This document shows positions 10,621 through 21,689 of a stretch of DNA of 64,000 nt, in pieces. The notes below the pieces were generated by a model. It did no database searches, was not told the DNA's origin, and worked only from the letters and a program-made list of their open reading frames with translations. The stretch is from contig JAHDVF020000240.1 in the NCBI GenBank assembly GCA_022606425.2, positions 4,487,501 to 4,551,500 of the forward strand. Direction: 5' to 3'. The translations under genes were made by a program, and so were the position numbers. Source of the DNA: Lepidostoma basale (lineage: Eukaryota; Arthropoda; Insecta; Trichoptera; Lepidostomatidae). Numbering within the stretch: the stretch's first letter is position 1; each line of letters begins with the position of its first letter.

Positions 10621-10907
10621 ATGTGTGGATACTCTGTGTATGATAGAGTGTCAAATGAAAATATAAGAAGTGAATGTAGTGCGAATGATGGTGTTATGAA
10701 CAAAATAATGAAATGATCATTAAGATGGTTTGGACACATGAAATGAAGAAAAAATGGTAAAAAAGTATATGTTAACGATGTAAATAGAAGGAAGACCGAG
10801 GAAAACGTGGCACGATCAAATATATCAAATATAAAATGTCGGCCACGTGAGGAGCCAGGGAAATTAACGCGCGTGCATGACCGATGAATGAATGTTGAGG
10901 AAGCGAG
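10621..10907 (+). mobile_element. LINE-A1, right arm of an inverted pair
   Basis: Sense LINE-A1 starting at the same internal position as the left arm. The centre reads CCACATATGTGTGG. The sequence runs into the MNVEEAS region and is cut at 10907 by the 3' end of the next antisense copy. Confidence 0.8.
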
Positions 10908-11652
10908 CCATCACGCCGTCTATCCGAAGGGGAACGCAGAAATAATGGACTGCCACACTTTTCTTTTCTAACAAATTTCTCTCGCTTTCTCAACATTCAT
11001 ACATTGTGTCATGCACGCGCGTCGATTCTCCACACATGGCCGACATTCAATATTTGATTTATTTGATCGTGCCACGTTTTCCTCGGTCTTCCTCTATTTC
11101 TAGATCTATTTACATTGTTAACGTATATTTTTTTACCATTCTTTCTTCATTCATTCTTTCCATGTGTCCAAAAAATCTTAATGATCCTTTAATTATTTTG
11201 TTCATAACACCATCATTCGCACCGCATTCACTTCTTATATTTTCATTCGACACTCTATCATACACAGATTATCCACACATTCGTCTAAGATATTTCATTT
11301 CTACTGCATTTATTCTACATTCATCCTTCTTTTGCCAGTTCCATGCTTCGCTTCCATACATAAGGGTCGGTGCAATAACACCAATGTGCCCTGCCATTTT
11401 AGCTTTTTTGGATAGGTTTTTGTTTGTGATGACAACTTTAAGTGCACCATTCACTTTGTTGCCTGCCCCAACCCTTTTTTCAATATCCCTCTCCACTCCG
11501 TCCATCTCTTGTAAACATACTACCTAAATACACGAACTCATCTACTTGCTCCAAAGTTAGTTAATTTTATAAATATATCCGCACGTAACACTATATTATA
11601 TAAGGATATACGACGCATTAATCTAAGAGATCTCATTTTCACCGCATATTCT
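10908..11652 (-). pseudogene. LINE-A1 remnant
   Basis: Antisense copy from the 3' hairpin (10908 on) to the GSMFTRDG region near 11525. Frame 11505-11269 encodes VERDIEKRVGAGNKVNGALK and YGSEAWNWQKKDE. A further small antisense scrap of the MRSLR region lies at 11610-11652. Frameshifts inactivate it. Confidence 0.75.
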
Positions 11653-12065
11653 TTGTATCCTGTTTCCGATAACTGAAGCTATACGACATGAAAGCATTAA
11701 AATCGAAATGCCTGAGGTAATTGAAAACACTAGCGAAGTGTCAGGGGATGATGGAAAGTAAGTAAAGGAGGCGGCAGAATAGGGGTGGGGGAGTGAACTG
11801 ATTGATGGGCTCTTAAAAACGTGAAAATACGTTATTTAGATTAAGCAGGTACCGGGCGAAGGGAAATATAATTATGCTAGGTAGGAACCTAGGTCAATAG
11901 CCGTTTAAGAAAAAGAAAACAACATCACGCCGTTTCCCCGAAGGAAAAAACTCCGAGAACACGCAAAGATTTTTTATTTATTTGTTTATATTTAGACATA
12001 CAATAGTAAAACTGTATTCCCATAAGTATAATACTCATTATGGGACAAAATGACAGTTAACATAT
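11653..12065. other. Unassigned sequence with LINE-A scrap
   Basis: Mostly unrecognised. A 26-bp antisense LINE-A 3' terminus (CATCACGCCGTTTCCCCGAA) lies at about 11923-11948. Confidence 0.4.
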
Positions 12066-12762
12066 TTAACCGTCGCGTTGCCATGTGGTCAATTGAGTTT
12101 CCACTGCCAATTTAAAGTTGATTTTCTTAAAACCTATGGACCCTAATATTATAAAAAAATTGTAATCCTCCATTGAAGTGTTCTCAATATTTCGTAATAA
12201 AAAAAAAAGCAAAAAATTACTTCCTTCATCCCAAAAAAAAATATTTTCTAAGACTGCCCTCACCTTCATTCGTGTTAAGGTAGAATTTGTTTTGCTAATA
12301 TTTACAACTTTATCAAAAGTGAGAAATACTTACTCGCTGTTTTGAACGTATTATAAATTATATGTTTGGCCTTTTCTCATAGATACGTAATAATACCGAC
12401 TGTGGACGGAAACGCAGCACGCAACTTAATAATATCAGAACTGTGAAAATATTAACACTTTACCAAAAGGGACAAATATTAATACGTACTCGTTGTCTTG
12501 AACGTACTACACATTTTGCTTAGGTGCCTTTATCATACGTAAAATTATAGCGCCACGGCGCGCGGCGGGGCGAGACAAGTTCACACTTGGTGTCAGTTGC
12601 TCATATGCTGTGTCGCATTCTAAATCAGAAATCGCATGGTTCCAGAAAAAAATTAATAATGATATGTTTTTCAAATAATCCATGTATGTTATAGATATCG
12701 ATCTATTCCTAATGAAATTCCCTACAAGATGACATAAATTAAATTTTGATTCATCGAGTCAA
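12066..12762 (-). repeat. MITE-P copy 1
   Basis: Reverse complement of 46985-47678, very similar throughout. The left end reads TTAA then CCGTCGCGTTGCCATG. Copy 2 shows that the left end is a terminal inverted repeat; here the right end is truncated near 12762. A TTAA flank suggests a piggyBac-like non-autonomous element, which is inference. A 67-codon frame (12269-12066, antisense) is conserved in both copies with one residue changed, but resembles no protein I know. Confidence 0.65.
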
Positions 12763-13082
12763 CGTTAAGGGTTAATAATAATTACAAACAGATACACAAT
12801 AATTGTAATACTTTCGGGAAATATCGAAACACAGACATAGAAATAAAAACATCTTATAAAATTTGCAGAAATACAGAAACATTAAGGAAATATCAGACAC
12901 ACACATAGAATGGAATTACAAAAACATTCAGGAAGATGTAAGACTCCCTACAAACCAATACTTAGGTTTGAAATATTAAATAAGTATAATTTACTTTATA
13001 AAACAATTTAAAATTTTGCATTTTCAACAAACGTGTTTTGGGATACAGAAACCCTTCCTCAGTGTAGATATTTCAGGTAAGT
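12763..13082. other. Unassigned AT-rich sequence
   Basis: Contains an AAACCAATACTTAGGTT block near 12953 that recurs at 13619 on the other side of the next LINE-A1 copy. It may be a split older repeat. Confidence 0.4.
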
Positions 13083-13617
13083 AACGAACTAAATAACTAA
13101 CCATCACGCCGTCTCCCCGAAGGGGTAGGTAGAAATAATGGACTGCCACACTTTTCTTTCATTTCTCTCGCTATCTCAAAATTCATTCGTCTTGGCATGC
13201 ACACGCGTCGATTTCCTTGACTCCTCAAGTGGCCGGCATTCAATATTTGATTCATTTTATCGTGCCACGTTTTCCTCGGTCTTCCTCTATTTCTAGTTCC
13301 ATTTACATCGTTAACATATAATTTTTTACCATTCTTTCTTCATTCATCTTTCCATATGTCCAAATCATCTTATTGATCCTTTAATTATTCTTTTCATAGC
13401 ACCATCATTCGCACCGCATTCACTTCTTATATTTTCCTTCGACACTCTAGCATACACAGAGTATCTACACATTCGTCTAAGAGATCTCATTTCTACTGCA
13501 TTTATTATACTTTCATCCTTCTTTTGCCAGTTCCATGCTTCGCTTCCATGCATAAGGGTCGGTAGAAGAACACCATTGTGCACTGCCATTCTAGCTTTTT
13601 TGGATAGGTTTTTGTTT
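13083..13617 (-). pseudogene. LINE-A1 3' copy
   Basis: Antisense, from the CTAA tail and hairpin to the KNLSKKARMAVHNGVL region. Frame 13589-13365 holds YGSEAWN-type sequence (HGSEAWNWQKKDES). Frameshifted in the C-terminal part. Confidence 0.75.
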
Positions 13618-13729
13618 GGAAACCAATACTTAGGTTAATACATAAATAAATATAACATTATATATTTTTAAAACATATATTTATTCCAATTCCTCTTTTT
13701 AGCTCTGCGGTTGGGTAATATCTAAAAAA

Positions 13730-14214
13730 AAAAAAGAAGAATTGGACTAAGCTGGGCAGCTTTCGGAAACATGTGTTACATCCTTAAAAACCGGAAAATA
13801 CCGATCAACCTGAAACCAAAAGTCTATGAAGCCTGCGTTCTGCCAGTTGGTACTTATGGTATTGAAACTGTCACATTGTCCAAGCAAAGAGCCATGGAAA
13901 GAGCCATGTTAGAAATTAGCCCAAGATACAGATTCAAAAACGATACGGTGAAAGAAAAAAAGGGTTAATGACATTATCAGAGTCAAAAACGATAGGTGAA
14001 ACTCAGATGAAAAGTGGACACGAAGACTGCTGACTTGGAGACCGTGGACGGCAATGAGAAGTGCATGGCGACCGCAACTACGGTGGAAGGATGATCTGAA
14101 CAGGCATGTCGGAATAACCTGGATGCAGTCTGCACAAGACAGAGTGACATGGAAGCGAATGGAGGAGGCCTTTGTCCAGAAGTGGACGGAAATAAGCTGA
14201 GGAAGAAGAAGAAT
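13730..14214 (+). pseudogene. LINE-E (RTE-like) C-terminus
   Basis: Sense copy beginning MCYILKNRKIPINLKPKVYEACVLPVGTYG in pieces, then the RAMERAML block. Further on, in other frames, come the KWTRRLLTWRPW, WRPQLRWKDDLNRH and W..R.AQD...W signatures of RTE-type elements. Several frameshifts. It ends with (GAA)n at about 14203-14213. Confidence 0.75.
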
Positions 14215-14227
14215 CCATAGGATTGAA

Positions 14228-14922
14228 AACTAACTAACTAACTAACCATCACGCCCGTTTCCCCGGAGGGGTAAGCAGAGAGGATAGATCGTCACATTTT
14301 CCTATCCTGACACAACTCTCCCACGTCTTCTACATTCGCTCGTCGATTGTTCCTACTTCGAACAAGGTCGCATTTCAGTAATTGATTAATTTGATCATGC
14401 CATGTCTTCCTTGGCCTTCCTCGACTTATTTTTCCATTAACACTACTTGTGTATATCTATTTAACCATTCTTCCCTCATCCATTCGTTCCATATGTCCAA
14501 ATCATCTTAGTGACCCTTTCTCAATTTCATTTATCACTCATTCATCCGCCTTAAATTAATTTCTAACTTCATCATTTCATACTCTATCTTACATTGTTTT
14601 TCTTCACATTATTCTTAGTGACCTCATTTTTACGGCATTTATCTTACTTTCATCCTTCTTCTTGTCGACTCCAACTCCATGATTTACTTCGATACATAAG
14701 GGTCGGAACTAGAACTCCATTGTGCATTGCCATCTTCGCTTCAGTCGTTATATTTCTATTTGCGGCAATGACTTTGAGTGTACCATTTATTTTGTTTCCA
14801 GCTCCAACCCTTCTTCCTATATCTTTCTCCATTCTTCCATCTCTTGTAAACAGATAAACAAATTCGGTAACGTGCTCTTTTTTCTCACCCTTCGCACTTA
14901 TGTCACAGTTAGAGTAAAACAT
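14228..14922 (-). pseudogene. LINE-A3 copy
   Basis: (CTAA)n tail at 14228-14246, then the LINE-A3 3' end with a CUCCGG hairpin. Antisense reading continues to the NGEKLEQ region near 14900. Frame 14922-14650 encodes GAGNKINGTLKVIAANRNI and AMHNGVLVPTLMYRS. Degraded. Confidence 0.75.
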
Positions 14923-15028
14923 CCGTCAATACACATTGATTAATTCATTTTGAAATACATTCTAAAAGCTTTTAGGGGTTGAACCATCCCCATATTTTGC
15001 AATATCGACATGATATAATTTTACATAT

Positions 15029-15424
15029 GAGGGTATTAGTTGCAAACCCGGCAAACTCCACCATTAGATGTTTTGAGTAAATCGCAATACGCTAATAAAA
15101 TGCGCTTTTTTATGATATATTTTTTTTTCATCTCAACCAGTTAGTATTATAAAAGTAATCAGCCATGAAATAATCATCATTATGTTGATAATTAAAGTAA
15201 AATAATGAATTTCATTTTGGAGTTTGCCAGCTTTGCAACACTCAAGTGGAGGTTGCCATGTTTGCAACAAACCCTATATTTTAATAGCAAAATTCTTCAG
15301 AATGAAGCCGATTTTAAACTGAAAATCAATAAAAATTGTGTGCAAATGTATTATGAATAAGACCCAATTCATATCTCACTTTTGATTGTTGGTGGAGTTT
15401 GCCGGGTTTGCAAATAATACCCTC
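15029..15424. repeat. MITE-Q, 396 bp with terminal inverted repeats
   Basis: Left end GAGGGTATTA followed by GTTGCAAACCCGGCAAACTC; right end is its reverse complement with few changes (arms of about 35 bp). ATAT flanks both sides (15025-15028, 15425-15428), a possible target-site duplication. The core motif, roughly GGAGTTTGCC..GTTTGCAA, is repeated twice more internally (about 15218-15285). Non-coding. Superfamily not determined. Confidence 0.75.
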
Positions 15425-15869
15425 ATATATGATAAATTCTCGCTATCAAATAATATTCCAATGAACAGTCAATTTTGGTAGTTTAATATGGATATTATGC
15501 GAAATTGTATCGTGTTCGATCCCGGTCGACTCTAAATCAAGGGAGAGTATCATTACTAACAGAGTTCTGTACTTATCTCCCAATAAACACAGCTTCCGGG
15601 CTAATAATGGACAGAAAGTTAATTATCAGAGTACCGATATTAAATGGTAAATATTCCCTCACACGCGTAGAGGCCTGCGTGGAAAATTGCTACGTCTGAT
15701 TATATTGAGAGCAAAAAACGCTCTAATTTCTTCATTAACTCTTTAAATAAAAACACTGTTATATTGTATAATATCACAACATATTATTCAATAATCATAA
15801 CATATTATAATTATAAGGATTAATTGTATCTCAATAAAGACGAATGGGGAACGTATAGATTTAGTTGTC
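15425..15869. other. Unassigned sequence with FB scrap
   Basis: A short FB-family piece (ATTAATTGTATCTCAATA) lies at about 15823-15840. The rest is unassigned. Confidence 0.4.
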
Positions 15870-16165
15870 TCAGTATTCCTGGATTGTAAATACCTCCGGA
15901 TAATAGTTTTAAAAAATGCTTACCTAGAAAGGTCATTGGACGAGTTTCAAGAGTGTTGAAATCCAATATTCCTGAGAGAAATAGTGAAGGGTACAACAAA
16001 ATAATAATATTTGTACTCCCTGAGGTATGAATATCTCTAAAATCGTTTCTGGATCCTTTCTAGTTCTAAGATGACTCTTCTTTCTCTGGGGTCCCAAATG
16101 ATAGAGCAGTACTCCAAGTTATTACGAACCAGCGCTTAATAAAGTCGAAGAATCGCCGTTGAGTT
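15870..16165 (-). pseudogene. LINE-B2 (CR1-like) thumb fragment
   Basis: The antisense strand reads ALVRNNLEYCSIIWDP, then RRVILELERIQKRF, LYPSLFLSGILDFNTLETR and FLGKHFLKLLSG. This parallels the RSRLES..VWSP and MLERVQKK blocks of LINE-B, so it is a related CR1/Jockey-type LINE. One frameshift and no catalytic motifs. Confidence 0.7.
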
Positions 16166-16189
16166 GGAATATAAATATAATATAACATT

Positions 16190-16575
16190 TTGAATGTATA
16201 CAAATTCTTGTAGACAAATACTGGATTTTACTCATTGCGGATAAAATATGGGGATAAGGATTAATTATATCTCAATAGAGACGAAGATGTAAATTGTTTT
16301 CTGGGAACAGAATATGTTGGCCGAGGCGCTTACAGGACTTATGAAGACTGATATTGGTTAGGTCGAGCGATCGCTTTATGTTAACAACATTCCCCATTCC
16401 GCTCTTCTTACGACCACCACGTCTGACAAATTTTTTGGAAGATGTATACTCGTATATGCTAGAATGCTGCACTTATCTTCACATTTTTTAGTTCACTCTA
16501 CACTAGCGTCATCTATTAAGATTGGGAAGCATTAAGCAAAAAATCTTTATTAATGCACTGTGAAAGGCTCTGCAA
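16190..16575 (+). repeat. FB family copy, one arm
   Basis: Starts with the outer block (TGAATGTATACAAAT, TACTGGATTTTAC), followed by TCTCAATAGAGACGAAGATG, ACAGAATATG, AACATTCCCCATTCCG and CTATTAAGATT. Palindromic copies elsewhere show that this is one arm of a foldback-like element. The second arm is missing here. Confidence 0.7.
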
Positions 16576-16603
16576 ATCATACAGATATTTCTGTTTCTTC
16601 TCT

Positions 16604-16712
16604 CGGCAGTGTGATTGTCACACTGTCTTTGGTCTGGTGTAGAATTCACGTGACAATAAAATGGCGATAGATTGGCTTCCTATCACAAGTCATGAGAATC
16701 AATATAATAGCT
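16604..16712 (+). mobile_element. SINE-T copy, head missing
   Basis: Only the 3' 109 bp: GGCAGTGTGATTGTCACACT, TTCACGTGACAATAAAATGG and the ATAATAGCT end. Confidence 0.85.
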
Positions 16713-16723
16713 AAAATATAAAT

Positions 16724-17012
16724 TGTACACATATGGAAAGAATGAATGAAGAAAGAATGGTAAAAAAATTATATGTTAATGATGTAAATGGAACCAGAAA
16801 TAGAGGAAGACCGAGGAAAACGTGGCACGATCAAATAAATCAAATATTGAATATCGGCCATTTGAGAAGTCAGAGAAATCGACGCGCGTGCATGACACGA
16901 TGTATGAATGTTGAGGAAGCGAGAGAATTATGTCAGGAAAGAAAAGTGTGGCAGTCCATTCTTTCTGCCTACCCCTTCGGGAAGACGGCGTGATGGTGAG
17001 CTAGTTAGTTAG
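16724..17012 (+). mobile_element. LINE-A1 3' end, uninterrupted C-terminus
   Basis: Frame 16733-16993 is open through the C-terminal domain: HMERMNEERMVKKLY, NRGRPRKTWHDQINQIL, RRACMTRCMNVEEAREL, WQSILSAYPFG. The hairpin (CUUCGG loop) overlaps the last codons, and TAGTTAGTTAG follows. A good reference for the A1 3' end. Confidence 0.85.
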
Positions 17013-17437
17013 GTATACAGTAATTTGGTTCAAATAACCTGTTGTACGAGTATACAAGGAAACAAATAAAAATAAAAAGAAGAAGAAGAATAAGAAAATT
17101 CTTGAAAACAGACGTTTTCATTTGAATCAATTATGAACCATTTTCTTCTAATAATTATGATAAAGCCTCCTCTAACCAAAGAGGTATCAGAAAGTAAAGT
17201 AAACCCCTTTCACGTCAATTTTCGTAGAAACAGTCTTCAGGGCTATTTCGAGAAAAGTATAATTCTGCGTTTCCCTGAAATCATATTGAATCCCCAAATT
17301 AACCGTTAAACGAGAGACCACGTTAAAATTCAAATTTAGAATTTTGGAAAATTCAATTTGAAAATTTCAAAAACGGACGGATCTAATGCCTACCGGGTGT
17401 TTGGAACTAATGCAATAACCAATCCTACTAAATTGTC
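17013..17437. other. Unassigned AT-rich sequence
   Basis: A GAA-rich run at about 17078-17097 and an H1-like AACAGACGTTTTCATTTG block at 17107 are the only recognisable pieces. Confidence 0.4.
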
Positions 17438-17612
17438 GACCATCTTGGCCTAGTAGCAAGTGATATGACTGTCACACCGAAGGTCCCGGATACGATTCAT
17501 ATCGCGGCAATGTGATTGTCACACTGTCTTTATCTGTTGTAGAATTCACGTGACAGTAAAATGGCGATAGACTAGCTACCTATCATATGTAATGAGAATC
17601 AATATGATAGCT
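17438..17612 (+). mobile_element. SINE-T, full-length but diverged
   Basis: 175 bp from GACC to ATGATAGCT, the same span as the copy at 42381-42557. The box B-like region is mutated (GATACGATTC), so it is an old copy. Confidence 0.85.
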
Positions 17613-18060
17613 TTACCATTAACATCATCATCAGCCGTCTGTCATCCACTGCCGAATATAGGCCTCTCCCAAAGCACGCCAACGCCACCTATCCATTGCC
17701 GCTCCCATCCATCTATGTCCAGCAATCCTCTTCAGATCGGGGGACGTCAAACTCTGCGGAATCCAGTACGTAAGTTATGGCTCAGATATGGCCAGCTCAT
17801 CGCCACTTCAGCCCGCCCATCCTCAGAGCCACCTCAGTCACCTTAATTTGTTGATGAATAAATTCGTTTATAAATCTGTCCCTCAAGATTATTCCAAGCA
17901 TGGCTCTTTCCATGGCGCGTTGGGCGACCTTGAATCTGTAGACAAGACCTTATGTCAGTGTCCACGTCTCGGCTCCGTACGTCATGACTGGCAAGACGCA
18001 CTGGTTGAAGAATTGTGGTATTTTAGGGGTGAGAACATGATTGACATGCATTTTCCAAAG
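17613..18060 (-). pseudogene. LINE-H (RTE-like) C-terminus
   Basis: Starts at a CATCATCATC tail. The antisense strand encodes RFKVAQRAMERAMLGIILRD, KVTEVALRMGGLKWRWAGH, then GRP-type sequence and a 3' end near ATATTCGGCAGTGGATGAC. The RAMERAMLGI block is shared with LINE-E and typical of RTE elements. Broken frames. Confidence 0.7.
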
Positions 18061-18202
18061 GCCGCCAAACCCAACAATAAAATATAATATTAATAATAAA
18101 ATAATAATAACCCTTATAATAATTATAATAATAATATGCTAACTTTTAAAGCGCCTTTTTTGTAATATAATCACTCAAGGGCACACTAAGTGTTTTAAAT
18201 CT
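18061..18202. repeat. TAA-rich low-complexity stretch
   Basis: Irregular TAATAATAA repeats at about 18080-18140. Confidence 0.7.
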
Positions 18203-18369
18203 AGCTAACCATCACGCCGTCTTCCCGAAGGGGTAGGCAGAAAGAATGGACTGCCACACTTTTCTTTCCTGACATATTTCTTTCGCTTAATCAACATTCA
18301 TACATCGTGTCAAGCACGCACATCGATTTCTCCGACTTCTCACGTGGCCGATATTCAATATTTGATTTA
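18203..18369 (-). mobile_element. LINE-A1 3' end fragment
   Basis: Antisense 3' end up to the QILN region. It stops exactly where the CTAA tail of the next LINE-A3 copy begins. Confidence 0.8.
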
Positions 18370-18985
18370 ACTAACTAACCATCACGCCGTTTCCCCGGAG
18401 GGATGGGCAGAGAGGATGGGTCGCCACATTGTTCTATCCTGGCATAATTGTAGGCTTCTTCTACATTCACACATCGTGACATGAACGCTCGTTGATTGTT
18501 CCTACTTCCAACATGGCCGCCTTTCAGTAATTGATTAATTTGGCCATGCCATGTCTTATTTGGCCTTCCTCAACTTCTTTTTCCATTCACACTACTTGTA
18601 TTTATGTTTTAAACCATTCTTCCTTTTCAACCATTTGTTCCATATGTCCAAACCGTCTTAGTGACCCTTTATTAAATTTAATTATCATGCATTCATCCGT
18701 AGAAAAATCAATGTCTTACTTCATCGTTAGATATTCTGTCATACAATGTTTTCCACACATTCTTCTTAGTAACCGCATTTATCCTACTTTCATCCTTCTT
18801 CTGCCAACTCCAAGTTTGACTTCTATTCATAAGGTTCTGCACTAGAACTATATTGGGCACTGCCATCTTTGCTTCAGTTATATTTGCGGTAGTGACTTTG
18901 AGTGCACCATTTATTTTGTTTCCAGCTCCAACCATTTTTCCGATATCTTTCTCCATTCTCCCATCTCTTGTAAACATGCTTTCGT
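18370..18985 (-). pseudogene. LINE-A3 copy
   Basis: ACTAACTAACC tail, hairpin with CUCCGG loop, then antisense A3 sequence to the SMFTRDGRM region. Frame 18989-18708 contains EKDIGKMVGAGNKINGALKV and QTWSWQKKDESRINAV. Multiple indels. Confidence 0.75.
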
Positions 18986-19438
18986 GCATATTTTATTTAT
19001 ATAAATATATCTAAAAAAATGCTAAATATAAATGTGGAAGTTTCAGTATTAGACTGTTGAAAATAAGCTTAAATTCGCCCTGGGGATGTTCAAAAGCTAA
19101 GTAAATACAACATTTAATTTACATTACTTAACAAGCGGAATACATAAGATGTAAAATTTGTACGAAGAGCTGAAAAAATAAAAGTTACATTTGAACATTT
19201 CTGTAAAGAGAACGATGAAGCTGTTTTCTAAATTAAAAAAAAATGTGCAAAGAGTTGAAATAAGTGTGGGGTCAACAAACTATGCAGGACTTGCCCAAAA
19301 ACACGAGACCACACAAGTGGAGGCAATGGACTGAGACTGCTGTACCAGCATATTGCAATGGTGACATACATTGCATGGACAATCAAAACTCCTGCACAAC
19401 AGATTCTCAGCCTAACGAAGCCGATTACCGAGTGCAAA
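18986..19438. other. Unassigned; possible HTH remnant
   Basis: Frame 19264-19400 begins KNTRPHKWRQWTETA, which weakly resembles the start of a pipsqueak-type helix-turn-helix found in pogo-like transposases. The rest of that domain is not recognisable. I would not annotate a gene. Confidence 0.25.
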
Positions 19439-19790
19439 TGATGAATCAGGGCCCGGGTTCATTCACAAAGGTAACTAGAGGTTGTCCGGCAGAGTATCGT
19501 GTGCAAAGGAAGCAAAACATTTAATAGCCTTACAGCCAACCACTCTACACGTCAGTCATTATTCCGACTTCTAACCGACACGAGTCTACGTTATCAAGTC
19601 TACCACGAGGGATCTCGGACTGTCTCCCGGCGATCTATGAATCAACTCTACTACGTCACGCAGCTTCTGGCGAGTCTTCGCTTCAGCTGACCGACACTAC
19701 CGTTCAGCGTCACAGCGTCATCAGTTGCTCGCCGCCCGGACTCCGCCCCGCTGCTATCTACACCCTTCCTTTTGATTTTTTTTTCTGGAA
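19439..19790. repeat. Left arm of a long inverted repeat
   Basis: Starts TGATGAATCAGGGCCCGG and matches the reverse complement of 21690-22106 over about 310 bp with indels. Shared blocks include TCGTGTGCAAAG, ACACGAGTCTACG, GCTACGTCACGCA-like and CAGCTGACCGACAC. GC-rich for this window. It may be the terminal repeat of the Penelope-like element inside, or of a DNA transposon. Confidence 0.7.
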
Positions 19791-20086
19791 TGGTGCATTC
19801 TCCAACTAATGTAAGTCCTGCGTGGATGATGGGATTTTTTGAGCGATGCTGACGAAGGGGCGCCGCTGCATCCTATAACAGCTTCGGGTAAGCGGCGGGT
19901 AACTTTCTATATCTTTATTTAACTGTTAGTTTATTAATTTGCATTTGTATTAACAATCACAATATGTTACCCTACAATAAATATCTAAACCCTGCGCACT
20001 TACGCCGAAGTTTAAACCCTCTCCACACACCCCAAAGTGACCTCTCCTGACCCCCAAATAAGTCTATGAATATGTATATCAAGAAA
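19791..20086. other. Interior of the inverted-repeat element
   Basis: Unassigned sequence between the left arm and inserted LINE-A2. No open frame of note. Confidence 0.4.
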
Positions 20087-20640
20087 GCATGTTTACAAAT
20101 AATTTGTGTATTTAGGTAGCATAATCACAGCGAATAGCTGAACGGATAGTGACGTCGAAAGAATGGTTGGTGAGGGTAACAAAGTGAATGAAGCTTTGAA
20201 CATAGTTATTGGAAACAAAAAATTATTAATGAATGCGAAAATGGCCGTTCACAATAGATTTCTGGTCCCTTTGATTCATAAATGTACATCTAAATTTAAA
20301 TAAAAAACTAAATTTTTCTGGTCCCAACCCTAATGTGTGGAAGCGAAGCATGGAACTGGCATAATAAGGATGAGAGCAGAATGAATGGGGTAAAGATGAG
20401 GTCCTTAAGACGTATGTGTGGTAGAACTATTTACGATAGATTTTCAAATGCTGATATAAGAAAGGAATGTAGAGCGGAAGAAAGTGTTTTAAACAAAATT
20501 ATAAAATGGATCGCTGCGTTGGTTCGGACATATGGAGCGCATGGATAGAGAAAGAGTGGTTAAGAATATATACGTTAATGATCCATTCTCCCTGCCGACC
20601 CTACGGAAAAGCAGCGTGATGGTTTGTTGTTGTTGTTGTT
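20087..20640 (+). pseudogene. LINE-A2 remnant with (TTG)n tail
   Basis: Sense copy from the YLGS region to the 3' end, with a CUACGG hairpin and GGTTTGTTGTTGTTGTTGTT at 20621-20640. Frame 20333-20548 encodes GSEAWNWHNKDESRMNGVKM. A 50-60-bp segment at about 20262-20325 is flanked by TTCTGGTCCC repeats, a local insertion or duplication. Confidence 0.75.
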
Positions 20641-21055
20641 AAAAAAAGATGGGCGAGTGAAGAGGGATATTGAAAGAAAGATTGGGCCAAGCAACAAAAC
20701 GAAAAGTGCACTTAAAGTTGTCATAGCAAGCAAAAGCCTATCCAAAAAAGCTAAAATGGTAGTGCACAATGGTGTTCTTGTACCGAACCTTAAATATACA
20801 AGCGAATCGTGGAATTGACAAGGATACCAATAGAATAAATGCAGTAAAAATAAGATCTCTTAGACGAATGTGCGGAAAAACTGTGTACGAGTATGATAGA
20901 TAAGAGTGTCGAATCAGGACATTAAAAGTGAATGCGCTGCGAATGAAAGTGTTATGAACAAAATAATGATAAGAACATTAAGTGACACATGGAAAGTATA
21001 AATGAAGAAATAATGGTTAAAAAAGTATATGTACCGATGTAAATGTTAACAAATT
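20641..21055 (+). pseudogene. LINE-A1 remnant, head-to-tail with A2
   Basis: Starts directly after the (TTG)n tail at the RDGRV region. Frame 20624-20818 encodes KRDIERKIGPSNKTKSALKV and MVVHNGVLVP. It degenerates by 21050. Confidence 0.7.
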
Positions 21056-21361
21056 TAAAAAACATTAAAAAACTCGTCATTTTTCGGAGAATCCTCCATC
21101 TTGTGTGGTGAGGGTGTAAAAATATAATAAAAACTAAACAAAGAAAGACTAATATTAAAACGCATTTAAAATTCGATAGAAGAATTCAAATTAATAAATT
21201 AGCCTGGTCTAATAAGTACTAATAATTTTTTTTATCAGTAAGAACTAATAAATAATATTAAATAATAATAATACATGATGATAATAAAAAAATTAAAAAG
21301 ATGTTATTCAGAAAAAACAAACATTTGAAAAAACATAATTTATATAAAAATTAATAAATGA
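21056..21361. other. Unassigned AT-rich sequence
   Basis: A/T runs downstream of the Penelope-like stop codon on the antisense strand; may be its 3' flank. Confidence 0.4.
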
Positions 21362-21665
21362 TTAATTTGCATTTGATTGGGAATGGGAGCTTTGGAGATT
21401 AAATGTAGACAAAGTATTTAAGGAGAAAGAAGTAAAGGGAGGAATCAGATTATTAATTATGTTTTCACCCAATTTCACCGACTTGAGGATTTCAAAATTT
21501 TCAAGTGTGTTTAATTTATTGCTATTGTTAACTGTGTGTAGGAATATTGTGTCATTTTTATCGAAACTATGGTAAAATTCAATACAATGGTTAGCCTTCT
21601 CAGAAAAAAAATTGTGTATTTGGTTAAAGCTTGTTTGTGTTTGTTGATACGTGTTTGGGGGATGT
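21362..21665 (-). pseudogene. Penelope-like element C-terminal remnant
   Basis: An antisense frame without ATG runs open for about 100 codons to a TAA at 21364-21362. It reads NFFSEKANHCIEFYHSFD, then DTIFLHTVNNSNKLNTLEN and FEILKSVKLGENIINNLI. This resembles the end of the GIY-YIG endonuclease domain of Penelope-like elements (the Cys/His spacing, then LH and an LN.LE..EI block). The catalytic GIY-YIG start and the reverse transcriptase are missing. The call rests on pattern recognition only. Confidence 0.55.
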
Positions 21666-21689
21666 GGTGAGAGTTAAAAGCAGTGGAAG

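Noticed and set aside
12772..12775. TTAA on the right of MITE-P copy 1 as a target duplication
   Set aside because: Comparison with copy 2 shows that copy 1 is truncated near 12762 and lacks the right terminal repeat, so this TTAA is probably chance.
19264..19524. Pipsqueak-type HTH gene
   Set aside because: Only the KWRQWTE stretch fits; the rest of the domain is absent and the frame runs into the inverted-repeat arm.
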